From Azonexus sp. (GTDB lineage Bacteria > Pseudomonadota > Gammaproteobacteria > Burkholderiales > Rhodocyclaceae): DNA of 64,000 nucleotides. Location: NCBI GenBank assembly GCA_030691385.1, contig JAUYEI010000128.1, positions 1 to 64,000 of the forward strand, read 5' to 3'. The notes under the pieces are model-generated. The model was not told the origin of the DNA and ran no database searches. It was given only the letters and a program-made list of their open reading frames with translations. A program made the position numbers and the translations under genes. This document shows positions 5,876 through 14,215 of this stretch, one piece after another. How positions within the stretch are numbered: position 1 is the stretch's first letter; the number at the start of each line of letters is the position of its first letter.

Positions 5876-8800
5876 ATGAAAAATCAGAACGCCGGACAAC
5901 GGCGCGAAATTCCCGCGGCTGCGGGTTTGACCAGCGACGCGCGTCGCCTGCGCAGCCTGCAACGCGATGTACTGCGGTCAACCGGAAATGATCGCGAAAA
6001 ACTGAATGCCGATCTGGCGGCCTTGCTGGCCCGCTCGCAGGCGGCGGTCATCGAGCGTCGTGCCCGCTTGCCGAAGCCGGAATTCCAGAGCGATCTGCCG
6101 GTCAACGAGCGACGGGCCGATATCGCCGAGTTGATCGAGAAGAATCAGGTGGTCATCGTCTGCGGCGAAACCGGCTCGGGCAAGACCACACAGTTGCCGA
6201 AGATTTGCCTCGATCTCGGCCTTGGCGCCCGTGGCCTGATCGGCCACACCCAGCCGCGCCGGCTGGCCGCTCGTTCGGTCGCGACGCGGCTGGCGCAGGA
6301 ATTGAAAACGCAGGTTGGCGCTGGTGTCGGCGTCAAGATCCGTTTCCAGGATCGGTCGTCCCCGGAGAGTTGGGTCAAGCTCATGACTGACGGCATCCTG
6401 CTTGCCGAGTCGCAGTCCGATCCCTATCTGAATGCCTACGAGGCGATCATCATCGACGAGGCGCACGAGCGCAGCCTCAACATCGATTTCCTGCTCGGCT
6501 ATCTCAAGCAGTTGCTGGCCAAGCGGCCGGATTTGAAGGTCATCATCACCTCGGCGACCATCGATGCCGAGCGCTTCTCGCAGCATTTCAACGGCGCGCC
6601 GGTGATCGAAGTGTCCGGCCGGCTCTATCCGGTCGAAGTGCGTTACCGGCCAGTCGAGGATCTCGACAAGAAGGACGACGAACGCGATCTCTACGACGCC
6701 ATCGTCGATGCCGCCGACGAAGTGGCGCGGCTGGGCAGCGGCGACATCCTCGTCTTCCTGCCCGGTGAGCGGGAAATCCGCGAGGCGGCGGAGGCCTTGA
6801 GAAAGCACGCCCTGGCCCGGCCGGGGCTGTCTTCCGCCCATGCGCCGGAAATCCTGCCGCTCTTTTCCCGCCTGTCAGCTGGCGATCAGGACCGCATCTT
6901 CAAGCCCTCGGGCGGCCAGCGGCGCATCGTGCTGGCGACCAATGTGGCCGAAACTTCGCTCACCGTGCCGGGCATTCGCTACGTCATCGACACCGGGCTG
7001 GCCCGGGTCAAGCGTTATTCCTACCGCAACAAGGTCGAGCAGTTGCAGATCGAAAAAGTGTCTCAGGCGGCGGCCCGGCAGCGAGCGGGGCGTTGCGGCC
7101 GCGTGGCGGCGGGCGTCTGCATCCGGCTGTACGACGAACTCGATTTTAACGCCCGGCCGCCGTTCACCGATCCGGAAATCCTCCGTTCATCGCTGGCCGG
7201 CGTCATCCTGCGCATGAAGTCGCTGCGCCTGACCGATGTCGAGAGCTTCCCCTTCATCGAACCGCCGCCAGCCAAGGCCATCGCCGACGGCTACGCGCTG
7301 TTGCAGGAGCTCGGCGCGCTCGACGACGACAATGTGCTGACGCCGATCGGTGCGTCGCTCGCCAAGCTGCCCCTCGATCCGCGCATCGGCCGCATGCTTG
7401 TTGCGGCGCGCGACCTCGGTTGTTTGAAGGAAGTCATGGTCATCGCCGCCGGCCTCTCGGCGCAGGACCCGCGCGAACGGCCGCAGGATAGACAGCAGGC
7501 GGCAGATGAAAAGCACAAATTGTTTGCCGACGAGAAATCGGAATTCCTCGGTTGGTGGAAGTTGTGGAACTGGTTCCAGAACGCCGTCGAACACAAGAAA
7601 TCGAACAAGCAGCTGGTCGACAACTGCCACGCCCATTTCCTCTCCTACCTGCGCCTGCGCGAGTGGCGCGAGGTGCATGGGCAGTTGCATGCGATGGTGG
7701 CGGAGTTGGGTTGGGTGCGTGAGACTGGCGAGACCCATCCCCACCCCAACCCTCCCCTTGTCCCTGGGGATACCGGCCCTTCGGGCCATAAAGGGGAGGG
7801 AGTGAAGGCCAAGCCCCTCCCCCTTCAAGGGGGAGGAGAGCGCCCCCTCCCCTTCAAGGGGAGGGCTGGGGTGGGGATGGGTGAAACACCCCCCGCCACC
7901 TACGACGCCATCCACCAGGCGCTGCTCGCCGGCCTGCTCGGCAACCTCGGCTGCAAGGCCGACGAGTCCGGTTTCTACCTCGGCGCGCGGGGCATCCGTT
8001 ACCTGATCCATCCCTCGTCACCGCTGCAAAAAAAGGCCGGCAAGTGGATCATGGCGGCCGAGATCACCGAGACGACGCGCCTCTTCGGCCGCTGCGTCGC
8101 CCGCATCGAACCGGACTGGCTGGAGAAAGTGGGCGCTCACCTGATCAAGCGCCAGTATTTTGACGCCCACTGGGAAAAGAAGTCCATGCAGGTCTCCGGC
8201 TGGGAGCGGACAACGCTCTACGGCGTGGTCATCAACCCGAAACGGCGCATCCATTACGGCCCGATGGCGCCGGCCGAATCGCGGGAAATCTTCATCCGCC
8301 AGGGCCTGGTCAGCGAGGAAATCGACGAGGCTTTTGCCAAACGCTGGCCCTTCTTTCAGCACAACCAGAAGTTGATCCGCGAGATCGAACACCTCGAACA
8401 CAAACAGCGCCGGCAGGATGTGCTGGTCGATGACGAACTGATTTTCGCCTTCTACGACTCGATCATCCCGGAAGGCATCCACAACGGCGCGACCTTCGAC
8501 CACTGGCGCAAGGAAGCCGAGCGCGAGACGCCGAAGCTGCTCTACCTGTCGAAAGACGACCTCATGCGTCATTCGGCGGCCGGCGTGACGACCGAGGCTT
8601 TCCCGCATCACCTCAAGGTCGGCGGCATTGATTACCCGCTGAGCTACCACTTCGAGCCGGGTTCGCCGCGCGATGGCGTGACGCTGACCCTGCCGCTGGC
8701 GCAGCTCAACCAGATTCCCGTGTTGCGCATGGAATGGCTGGTGCCGGGGCTGCTCAAGGAAAAGCTCGTGCAGCTCATCAAGACGCTGCCGCAGAAAATT

Positions 8801-9982
8801 CGGGCGAAAGTGGTGCCGGTGCCGGAATTTGTCGAAGAATTCATGTCGACCGTGGCCGGCAACGAAAAGAAGATGAATCAGGGCCTGATCACGCCGCTCA
8901 TCGACCACATTCTCGAAGCGCGCGGCCTCAATGCGCGTGGCTGGGCCGTGACGCCGGATGCCTTCCGGCCCGACGCGCTGCCCGCCCATTTTTCGATGAA
9001 CTACAAGCTCATCGACGAACATGGTCGCCAGCTCGACATGAACCGCAGCCTCGTCGCCCTGCGCGCCGAGTGGGGCCGTCAGGCCAAGGATGAGTTTGCC
9101 GAGTTGCACGAAACGCCGTCCGAATTCACCAATCTGACCGACTGGACTTTCGGCGAATTGCCCGAGTTGATGGAAGTGCCGGTCGCCGGCCAGACCGTGC
9201 TCGGCTACCCGGGGCTGACCGACGAGGGGGAAACCGTCAGTCTCAAGGTTTTCGACTCCGCCGAGGAGGCCGCAGCCGCCCATCGCGCCGGCCTGCTGCG
9301 CCTGTTCATGCTGCAGTTCCGCGATCAGGTGAAGTATTTCGACAAGAACATCCCCGGCCTGAGCCAGATGGCGATGCAATACATGGCGCTGGGCAGCGCC
9401 GACGACCTCAAGAACCAGATCGTCGCCCTGACTTTCGAGCGCGCCTGCCTGACCGAGCCGCTGCCGACGACGCCGAATGCCTTCAAGAGCCGTTGCGGCG
9501 ACAGCAAGGCGCGGCTCGGGCTGATCATGCAGGAAGTCTGCCGGCTGGTCGGCACCGTGCTGAGCGAATGGCAGACGGTCATCAAGAAGCTGCCGGCCTT
9601 CAAGGCGCACGCCGCGGCGGTGGCCGACATCGAGGCGCAACTGAAGCGGCTGATGGGCAGGAATTTCCTGATCGATACGCCCTTCGAGCGTTTGCAACAC
9701 TACCCGCGCTACTTCAAGGCTATCGTCGTCCGCCTCGACAAGCTCAAGGCCAACCCGGGGCGCGATGCGCAATTGATGGTCGAATACACGCCGCTATGGA
9801 CCAACTACGAACGCCGCGCCATCCAGCTCGCCAAGCTCGGCACGCTCGACCCGCAGGTCGAGCAATTCCGCTGGCTGCTCGAAGAATTGCGCGTCGGCCT
9901 CTACGCGCAGGAATTGCGGACGCCGGTGCCGGTTTCATCCAAACGTTTACAGAAACAGTGGGAAGGAATCAAGAATGGGTGA
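5876..9982 (+). CDS. hrpA: ATP-dependent RNA helicase HrpA (with in-frame repeat insertion)
   Basis: This 1368-residue DEAH-box helicase has Walker A GETGSGKTTQ at 97-106, DEAHERS near 194, a SAT motif (IITSATIDAERF), motif V/VI in NVAETSLTVPGIRYV and QRAGRCGR, then helicase-associated and DUF3418-type C-terminal regions. HrpA acts in mRNA processing and translation-related RNA remodelling. Residues about 619-669 (HPHPNPPLVPG ... AGVGMGE) come from a 150-bp palindromic repeat inserted in frame, which probably adds an exposed loop. A possible degenerate 42-bp repeat lies near residue 36. It starts 6 bp after intI, marking the chromosomal flank of the integron. Confidence 0.95.
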   Translation: MKNQNAGQRREIPAAAGLTSDARRLRSLQRDVLRSTGNDREKLNADLAALLARSQAAVIERRARLPKPEFQSDLPVNERRADIAELIEKNQVVIVCGETGSGKTTQLPKICLDLGLGARGLIGHTQPRRLAARSVATRLAQELKTQVGAGVGVKIRFQDRSSPESWVKLMTDGILLAESQSDPYLNAYEAIIIDEAHERSLNIDFLLGYLKQLLAKRPDLKVIITSATIDAERFSQHFNGAPVIEVSGRLYPVEVRYRPVEDLDKKDDERDLYDAIVDAADEVARLGSGDILVFLPGEREIREAAEALRKHALARPGLSSAHAPEILPLFSRLSAGDQDRIFKPSGGQRRIVLATNVAETSLTVPGIRYVIDTGLARVKRYSYRNKVEQLQIEKVSQAAARQRAGRCGRVAAGVCIRLYDELDFNARPPFTDPEILRSSLAGVILRMKSLRLTDVESFPFIEPPPAKAIADGYALLQELGALDDDNVLTPIGASLAKLPLDPRIGRMLVAARDLGCLKEVMVIAAGLSAQDPRERPQDRQQAADEKHKLFADEKSEFLGWWKLWNWFQNAVEHKKSNKQLVDNCHAHFLSYLRLREWREVHGQLHAMVAELGWVRETGETHPHPNPPLVPGDTGPSGHKGEGVKAKPLPLQGGGERPLPFKGRAGVGMGETPPATYDAIHQALLAGLLGNLGCKADESGFYLGARGIRYLIHPSSPLQKKAGKWIMAAEITETTRLFGRCVARIEPDWLEKVGAHLIKRQYFDAHWEKKSMQVSGWERTTLYGVVINPKRRIHYGPMAPAESREIFIRQGLVSEEIDEAFAKRWPFFQHNQKLIREIEHLEHKQRRQDVLVDDELIFAFYDSIIPEGIHNGATFDHWRKEAERETPKLLYLSKDDLMRHSAAGVTTEAFPHHLKVGGIDYPLSYHFEPGSPRDGVTLTLPLAQLNQIPVLRMEWLVPGLLKEKLVQLIKTLPQKIRAKVVPVPEFVEEFMSTVAGNEKKMNQGLITPLIDHILEARGLNARGWAVTPDAFRPDALPAHFSMNYKLIDEHGRQLDMNRSLVALRAEWGRQAKDEFAELHETPSEFTNLTDWTFGELPELMEVPVAGQTVLGYPGLTDEGETVSLKVFDSAEEAAAAHRAGLLRLFMLQFRDQVKYFDKNIPGLSQMAMQYMALGSADDLKNQIVALTFERACLTEPLPTTPNAFKSRCGDSKARLGLIMQEVCRLVGTVLSEWQTVIKKLPAFKAHAAAVADIEAQLKRLMGRNFLIDTPFERLQHYPRYFKAIVVRLDKLKANPGRDAQLMVEYTPLWTNYERRAIQLAKLGTLDPQVEQFRWLLEELRVGLYAQELRTPVPVSSKRLQKQWEGIKNG
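5971..6010 (+). repeat. Possible degenerate 42-bp dispersed repeat in hrpA
   Basis: GCGGTCAACCGGAAATGATC followed by GCGAAAAACTGAATGCC resembles the tatC copy (ACGGTGAACCCGGAAAATGACGC...). It is translated as LRSTGNDREKL. The similarity is partial and could be chance. Confidence 0.4.
7733..7882. repeat. 150-bp palindromic repeat inserted in hrpA
   Basis: The 28-bp outer arms ACCCATCCCCACCCCAACCC... (7733-7760) and ...GGGGTGGGGATGGGT (7855-7882) are complementary with one mismatch. Inside are further hairpins built of CCCTCCCC / GGGGAGGG and CCCTTCAAGGGG units. The length is a multiple of three and there is no stop in the hrpA frame. Confidence 0.9.
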
Positions 9983-10709
9983 TGTCATGCTGGCGCTGGC
10001 GCGAACCTTCGCCAACCTCAAAAGCGGCAAGGTCTGGCTCTATGTCCTGACCCCGGCGCTGTTCTCGTTGTTGCTGACTATCGCGCTCGCCGTCTGGGGG
10101 CTGGGCTGGATGGTGCAGCAGATGATGGACTATCCGCCGATGACCCTGCTCGTCGGCTGGGGCCTGGTCTGGCTGGCGCATATCCTGGCTTACCTCGGCG
10201 GCTGGATGGCGATCTTCGCCGTCGCCTACCTGACGGCTTCGCTGCTGGCGGCCATCGTCATTCTGCCGCTCATGCTCAAGCACCTGTCGGCAACCGAATA
10301 TCGCGACGTCGCGCCGATGGGCAAGGACAGTTTTGTTGCTGCGGCGGTCAACAGCCTGTTCGCAGCCATTCTCTTCATCGCCGGCTGGCTGATCACCATT
10401 CCGCTCTGGCTGATTCCCGGTTTCTCGCTACTCATTCCGCTGCTGCTCATGGGCTGGCTGAATCGCCGGACGTTTGCCTACGATGCGCTGTCCATGCACG
10501 CTACCGCCGGTGAGTGGCAGGAAGTTCGCACACGCCAGAAAACGCCGCTCTTCATGCTCGGCCTGACCATGGCACTGCTTGCACACATTCCGCTTGTCGG
10601 CCTGCTGGTGCCGGCGCTGGCTGCCCTGTCGTTCGTTCATTACGGGCTGGAAGCCCTGCGCCGTTCGCGTCACGGCGCCGTCGTGACCATCGAGGGAGAA
10701 AGACTATGA
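9975..10709 (+). CDS. EI24/CysZ-type integral membrane protein
   Basis: This 244-residue protein has about six hydrophobic segments (for example ALFSLLLTIALAVWGLGWMV, AVAYLTASLLAAIVILPLML, SLFAAILFIAGWLITIPLWLI, LFMLGLTMALLAHIPLVGLLVPALAALSFVHY). The N-terminus ALARTFANLKSGKVWLYVL and the AYDALSMHA...EWQEVR region fit the EI24 domain family, which includes the sulfate transporter CysZ. The substrate is unknown. It overlaps the end of hrpA by 8 bp and the next gene by 4 bp, so it is probably co-translated with both. Confidence 0.75.
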   Translation: MGDVMLALARTFANLKSGKVWLYVLTPALFSLLLTIALAVWGLGWMVQQMMDYPPMTLLVGWGLVWLAHILAYLGGWMAIFAVAYLTASLLAAIVILPLMLKHLSATEYRDVAPMGKDSFVAAAVNSLFAAILFIAGWLITIPLWLIPGFSLLIPLLLMGWLNRRTFAYDALSMHATAGEWQEVRTRQKTPLFMLGLTMALLAHIPLVGLLVPALAALSFVHYGLEALRRSRHGAVVTIEGERL

Positions 10710-11470
10710 GCCGCAACTTTGGCGCCGTGATCATCGGCGACGAAATCCTGTCGGGCAAACGGCAGGACAAGCATTTCGCCAGGATCGCCGAACTGCTAGT
10801 CGGGCGTGGCCTGCGCCTGAGCTGGGTGGAATACCTCGGCGACGACCGCGAACGCCTCGCTGCCACGTTCAGGCGCACGATGGCCGCCGGCGATGTCGTC
10901 TTTTCCTGCGGCGGCATCGGCAACACGCCGGATGATCACACCCGGCAGGCCGTGGCGGCGGCGCTCGGCGTCGGGCTGGAACTGCATCCCGAAGGTTTCG
11001 AGGAACTCAAAGTGCGTTTCGCCGGCGAGGAAATCACTGACCAGCGCCGTCAGTTGACCACCTTCCCGGCCGGCGTGAAGATCATCCCCAACCCGTTCAA
11101 CCGTATCCCCGGCTTCATGGTCAACGACCATTATTTCGTGCCCGGCTTTCCGCAGATGGCGCATCCGATGATCGAATGGGCGCTCGATACTTTCTACCGG
11201 GATCAGTTCAAGGCGGTCGACGGCATGGTCGAAAAGGCCTTTCTGCTGACTGGCCCCACGGCCTACGAAAGCGCGCTGCTCGACCTCATGGAGCGCATCG
11301 TCAAGGATTACCCGACACTGCGCCTGTTCTCGCTGCCCTCGCTGGTCGGCAAGGAGCGCAGGCATCTGGAACTCGGCGTCGAAGGTTCGCCCGAACTCGT
11401 CGACAAGGCGATGGAGGAAATCCGTATTGAAGTCGAAAGTCGGCGAATCAACTGGGTCTGGCGGACCTGA
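10706..11470 (+). CDS. CinA N-terminal / MoaB-fold domain protein
   Basis: This 254-residue protein starts at the ATG at 10706 after GGGAGAAAG; the track ORF extends upstream in error. It has the molybdopterin-binding MoaB/CinA-N fold: GAVIIGDEILSGKRQDKHF, then the substrate-site segment VFSCGGIGNTPDDHTRQAVA, then FNRIPGFMVNDHYFVPGFPQMA. It lacks the C-terminal nicotinamide-nucleotide amidase domain of full CinA, so it is the stand-alone N-domain type whose reaction is not settled. The start overlaps the preceding membrane-protein stop (ATGA). Confidence 0.82.
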   Translation: MSRNFGAVIIGDEILSGKRQDKHFARIAELLVGRGLRLSWVEYLGDDRERLAATFRRTMAAGDVVFSCGGIGNTPDDHTRQAVAAALGVGLELHPEGFEELKVRFAGEEITDQRRQLTTFPAGVKIIPNPFNRIPGFMVNDHYFVPGFPQMAHPMIEWALDTFYRDQFKAVDGMVEKAFLLTGPTAYESALLDLMERIVKDYPTLRLFSLPSLVGKERRHLELGVEGSPELVDKAMEEIRIEVESRRINWVWRT

Positions 11471-11482
11471 TCCAGTTTTTCG

Positions 11483-11525
11483 GACTTCCACGGTCAACCC
11501 GAAAAAACGGCCAAAATTGAAATCC
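11483..11525 (+). repeat. Dispersed 42-bp repeat (downstream of the CinA-like gene)
   Basis: GACTTCCACGGTCAACCCGAAAAAACGGCC followed by AAAATTGAAATCC is close to the consensus. It lies between the CinA-like stop codon and the terminator. Confidence 0.85.
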
Positions 11526-11540
11526 CCGAACGCCAGACGT

Positions 11541-11570
11541 AAAAAAGCCCGCGAATCTCGCGGGCTTTTT
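11541..11570. terminator. Bidirectional intrinsic terminator
   Basis: AAAAAAGCCCGCGAATCTCGCGGGCTTTTT is a GC-rich stem flanked by A- and T-runs between two convergent genes (the CinA-like gene on + and the phasin on -), so it can serve both. Confidence 0.92.
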
Positions 11571-11591
11571 CGTCAGCGCAGGGCGCCGGAA

Positions 11592-12158
11592 TTACTTGGC
11601 AGCGGACTTGCGAGCAGCAGCAGTGGCGCTGGTCTTGGCCGGAGCAGCAGCCTTGCCGGCAGCAGCCATGTTGGCTTCGGCGATGTCGGACAGTTGCTTG
11701 GCCATGCCGGTCATATTGTCGAAAGCCTTGGTCGAGGCGTTCAGCATCGACTGCATGGTGGCGGCGAACACGTCACCACCGACCGGAGCGGAGGTCTTGG
11801 CCTTTTCGACGGCGCTGTTGATGTTCTTGGTGAAGCTGCCGTACTGGGATTCCATGACCGAAGTAACTTCCTTCTGCATTTCGGCGACCAGTTCGTACAC
11901 GCTGCGCGAGTAGTCCATCCACTTGGCGGCGTTCGGCTGGGCCAGCTCGGTGTTGAGCTTGGCGACAGCGTTGGCATCCTTGGCGCTCAACAGTTGCTGG
12001 GTACCAGCCAACGTGTTGTTGAAAAACTCGCGGGAGGCGGCCATGTTCAGGGCGGTCAGGCGCTCGACGCCGTTGAAGGCCGTGCGCAGCAGGGTCGTCA
12101 TGACTTCGGCGTTGGCTTTCTGGGCGGCGGTCAGTTGTTCGAAATTCGGGTTGCTCAT
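11592..12158 (-). CDS. Phasin family protein (first of a pair)
   Basis: This 188-residue protein is predicted from the second of two adjacent ATGs, after GGAGAAG. It matches the short phasin family: an N-terminal FEQLTAAQKANAEVMTTLLRTAFNGVERLTALNM segment, a helical amphipathic middle with WMDYSRSVYELVAEMQKEV, and an Ala/Lys-rich tail (AAAGKAAAPAKTSATAAARK). Phasins coat polyhydroxyalkanoate granules and control their size. It lies 73 bp downstream of a paralogous phasin gene on the same strand. Confidence 0.92.
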   Translation of the reverse strand: MSNPNFEQLTAAQKANAEVMTTLLRTAFNGVERLTALNMAASREFFNNTLAGTQQLLSAKDANAVAKLNTELAQPNAAKWMDYSRSVYELVAEMQKEVTSVMESQYGSFTKNINSAVEKAKTSAPVGGDVFAATMQSMLNASTKAFDNMTGMAKQLSDIAEANMAAAGKAAAPAKTSATAAARKSAAK

Positions 12159-12195
12159 CATCTTCTCCAAGTCTGATTGTGGGTGTGGATGAAAC

Positions 12196-12223
12196 AAGCC
12201 CCCACATTTCTGCGGGGGCTCTT
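12196..12223 (-). terminator. Intrinsic terminator after the upstream phasin gene
   Basis: On the minus strand AAGAGCCCCCGCAGAAATGTGGGGGCTTGTTTC forms a GC-rich stem with a short T-rich tail, 9 bp after the stop of the 12232-12801 gene and ahead of the second phasin. The two phasins may therefore be transcribed in unequal amounts. Confidence 0.75.
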
Positions 12224-12231
12224 GCTGCTAA

Positions 12232-12801
12232 TTACTTGCCAGCCTTCTTGGTGGCAGCGGCGGTAGCGCCAACAGCCTTGACAGTGGCGTTGGTGGCTGC
12301 GGCAACGTTGGCTTCGGTGATCTCGGCAACCTGCTTGGCAGCCTTGTTCATGTTGTCGAAAGCGGAAGTGGCGGCAGCGATGGCCGACTTGACGGCAGCA
12401 ACGGCAACGTCAGAACCGGCCGGGGCAGACTTGGCAGCCTTGTCGAGCAGGCCGGCAACGGTCTTCTGGAAGTCGCCGAACTGGCCTTCGACCATCTTGG
12501 AAAGTTCTTCCTGGGTCTGGGCCGAGATTTCATACACGGAGCGCGAGTAGGCAACAGCCTTCTCGACATTCGGCTGGGCCAGCGAAGCCTGGATGGACAG
12601 GGCTTCCTGGACGTCCTTGGCACCCATCATGGCCTTGGCGCCGGAGACGGAGTCTTCCATCAGCGAACGGGCGGTGTTCAGGTTCAGGGCAGCGATGCGC
12701 TCGGCAGAAGCCAGGGCGGTGTTGGCCAGGGACAGCAGGGAATCAACGGTTGCCTTGTTGGCAGAAGCGAATTGCTCGGGGGTGGTGAAGTTGAACGTCA
12801 T
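12232..12801 (-). CDS. Phasin family protein (second paralogue)
   Basis: This 189-residue protein has MTFNFTTPEQFASANKATVDSLL at its start, then AERIAALNLNTARSLMEDS, AYSRSVYEISAQTQEELSKM and an Ala-rich lysine-ending tail (AAATKKAGK). It is an alpha-helical phasin similar to its neighbour in length and motif order, so the pair looks like a tandem duplication that has diverged. The ATG follows GGAG at a good distance. A near-consensus sigma70 promoter and an inverted repeat lie upstream, pointing to strong and regulated expression, as expected for a granule coat protein. Confidence 0.93.
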   Translation of the reverse strand: MTFNFTTPEQFASANKATVDSLLSLANTALASAERIAALNLNTARSLMEDSVSGAKAMMGAKDVQEALSIQASLAQPNVEKAVAYSRSVYEISAQTQEELSKMVEGQFGDFQKTVAGLLDKAAKSAPAGSDVAVAAVKSAIAAATSAFDNMNKAAKQVAEITEANVAAATNATVKAVGATAAATKKAGK

Positions 12802-12894
12802 GGGTTATCTCCAGAATTAAAAGGTTATGCAGAACAATCTAAAACCGTTGCAGCGCTATCCCATGAGGCGATGTTGCGCTGCACCATGGTCTTT

Positions 12895-12922
12895 ATTATA
12901 GGGATGATTGTTGTATTGTCAA
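12895..12922 (-). promoter_or_regulatory. Near-consensus sigma70 promoter of the phasin gene
   Basis: The minus strand reads TTGACA, a 16-bp spacer, then TATAAT, with both hexamers perfect. The -10 box is about 95 bp from the phasin start codon at 12801. Confidence 0.88.
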
Positions 12923-12924
12923 CA

Positions 12925-12949
12925 TTATTTTGTGCGGTGCACAAAATAA
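12925..12949. promoter_or_regulatory. Putative operator upstream of the phasin promoter
   Basis: TTATTTTGTGC-GGT-GCACAAAATAA is a perfect inverted repeat with 11-bp arms, 2 bp upstream of the -35 box. Its TGC-N3-GCA centre resembles PhaR-type phasin repressor sites, but the assignment is an inference. Confidence 0.6.
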
Positions 12950-13037
12950 ATAAGTCCATGAAAATCATGGGCTTGACGGCCTTTGCTGGCTCAGTAAATG
13001 GCGGGGTTTGCGCTGGGCTCAGTCCGCCGATGCGCTG

Positions 13038-13637
13038 CTATTGTGCGCTTTGCGACCCCAGGTTGCCGGAGCCCTTGAGCTCAAGGCGTTCCCCGCGGCT
13101 TGCCGGCTTCGCTTCGCTGCTATCCTTGCCCTTGGGCTGGATGACGACGCGAACGCGACCCGGCGGCGCTTTCGGATCGCGCGATTCGCCGGCCGTGACC
13201 AGATATTTCTCGCTGACCGCGTCGTACCAGATGTAGTCGCCGCGAACCTGGTCCTCACCGCTCTTGACCCAGGCGCGATGGAACAGTTCGACGACCTCGC
13301 TGTTGGTGTTGTACTCGATGCGCTCGCCTTCACCCTCGACGTATTCCTCCTTGCCGTCGCGCTTCTGGCGGAAACGCGCGAGCCCGCTCTTGCCGCCGAA
13401 GGCCGTGCCCTTCTGGAAGCCGTACTGGTCTTCCTTGATCACCACGCGGTCGGCTTTCAGCGTCATCGTGCCCTTGGTGATCAGGACGTCGCCTTCAAGG
13501 ATCTGGATTTTCTTGGCGTCGTCGATCGAGACACGGTTGGCCTCAAGCAGCATCGGCTTGTCGCGGTCAGCCCGTTCGGCATGGGCGGCAAGGCTGATCA
13601 GCAGGCAGACGGTGAGCGTGGCAAGTCGAATGGTCAT
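13038..13637 (-). CDS. lptA: LPS transport periplasmic protein LptA
   Basis: This 199-residue OstA/LptA protein has a cleavable signal (MTIRLATLTVCLLISLAAHA). The LptA beta-jellyroll hallmarks follow: KPMLLEANRVSIDDAKKIQILEGDVLITKGTMTLKADRVVI. The body ends in a charged tail. LptA bridges LptC in the inner membrane to LptD in the outer membrane for lipopolysaccharide transport. Its start overlaps the lptC stop (ATGA). In many betaproteobacteria lptB and rpoN follow directly, but here the next genes are phasins. Confidence 0.93.
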   Translation of the reverse strand: MTIRLATLTVCLLISLAAHAERADRDKPMLLEANRVSIDDAKKIQILEGDVLITKGTMTLKADRVVIKEDQYGFQKGTAFGGKSGLARFRQKRDGKEEYVEGEGERIEYNTNSEVVELFHRAWVKSGEDQVRGDYIWYDAVSEKYLVTAGESRDPKAPPGRVRVVIQPKGKDSSEAKPASRGERLELKGSGNLGSQSAQ

Positions 13638-14215
13638 GGCGCGGCCCTGGGTCGAATGAGTTGTCCCCGGACCTGTGATTGCAGGACGAGGGTCGAATTG
13701 TTGTTGTCGATATGAATGCCGACACCCTTGATCCAGGATTGCCCCTGGGTGATTTCCACCGGACTGCCGGTGAAGGCGATGCCGGCGTCGGGCTGGGCGG
13801 TCAGATCGGGCATGCGGGCAACCATTTCCAGGCGGTCCGGCGTCGCCGCCCGCGTGACGCTGACATTGTCCCAGAGAAAGATGGTTTCGCCCTTGGCGGT
13901 CACCTTGGCGTGATCGCCGGTGACGGTGACAGCGGCACCTTCCGGGCGATAGCTGATCAGCGTTGGCGACTTGAGTTCGGAGGTGTCGTCGTCGGGGTAG
14001 TGCACAAGATATGGTGCGGTGAGGCGATATTTTATCTGGCCGTCCTGGCCGAAACGGCGCACGGTGAAGTTCTCGGCCGTCGCATCCGGATCGTGGCGGA
14101 ACTTGCCATCGTTATTCGTTTCGCCACGGTCAACGGTACTTTGCAGCCAAAAACTGAGCCCGGCCAGGACCAGCAGAACGACGACCGGAAAGAGTTGGCT
14201 GGGCCAGTGTTTCAT
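13634..14215 (-). CDS. lptC: LPS export protein LptC
   Basis: This 193-residue protein starts at the ATG at 14215 (MKHWPSQLFPVVVLLVLAGLS); the track ORF extends further upstream. It has a single N-terminal membrane anchor and a periplasmic LptC domain (YRLTAPYLVHYPDDDTSELKSP, GDHAKVTAKGETIFLWDNVSV). It receives LPS from LptBFG and passes it to LptA. It overlaps kdsC and lptA by 4 bp each, a tightly coupled operon. A weak match to the 42-bp repeat falls just after the membrane anchor. Confidence 0.9.
   Translation of the reverse strand: MKHWPSQLFPVVVLLVLAGLSFWLQSTVDRGETNNDGKFRHDPDATAENFTVRRFGQDGQIKYRLTAPYLVHYPDDDTSELKSPTLISYRPEGAAVTVTGDHAKVTAKGETIFLWDNVSVTRAATPDRLEMVARMPDLTAQPDAGIAFTGSPVEITQGQSWIKGVGIHIDNNNSTLVLQSQVRGQLIRPRAAP
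14121..14160 (+). repeat. Possible degenerate 42-bp dispersed repeat in lptC
   Basis: TCGCCACGGTCAACGGTACTTTGCAGCCAAAAACTGAGCC matches the first eleven consensus bases and the GCCAAAA block with mismatches between. It is translated on the minus strand near the LQSTVDRGE segment. Confidence 0.4.

Noticed and set aside
4871-5962. 363-codon minus-strand ORF opposite the integrase
   Set aside because: It mirrors the GC-rich intI codons, has no domain signature (His/Gln/Arg-rich), and the plus-strand frame encodes a complete IntI.
8018-9772. 584-codon minus-strand ORF opposite hrpA
   Set aside because: It is an antisense shadow of the helicase C-terminal region with biased, signature-free composition.
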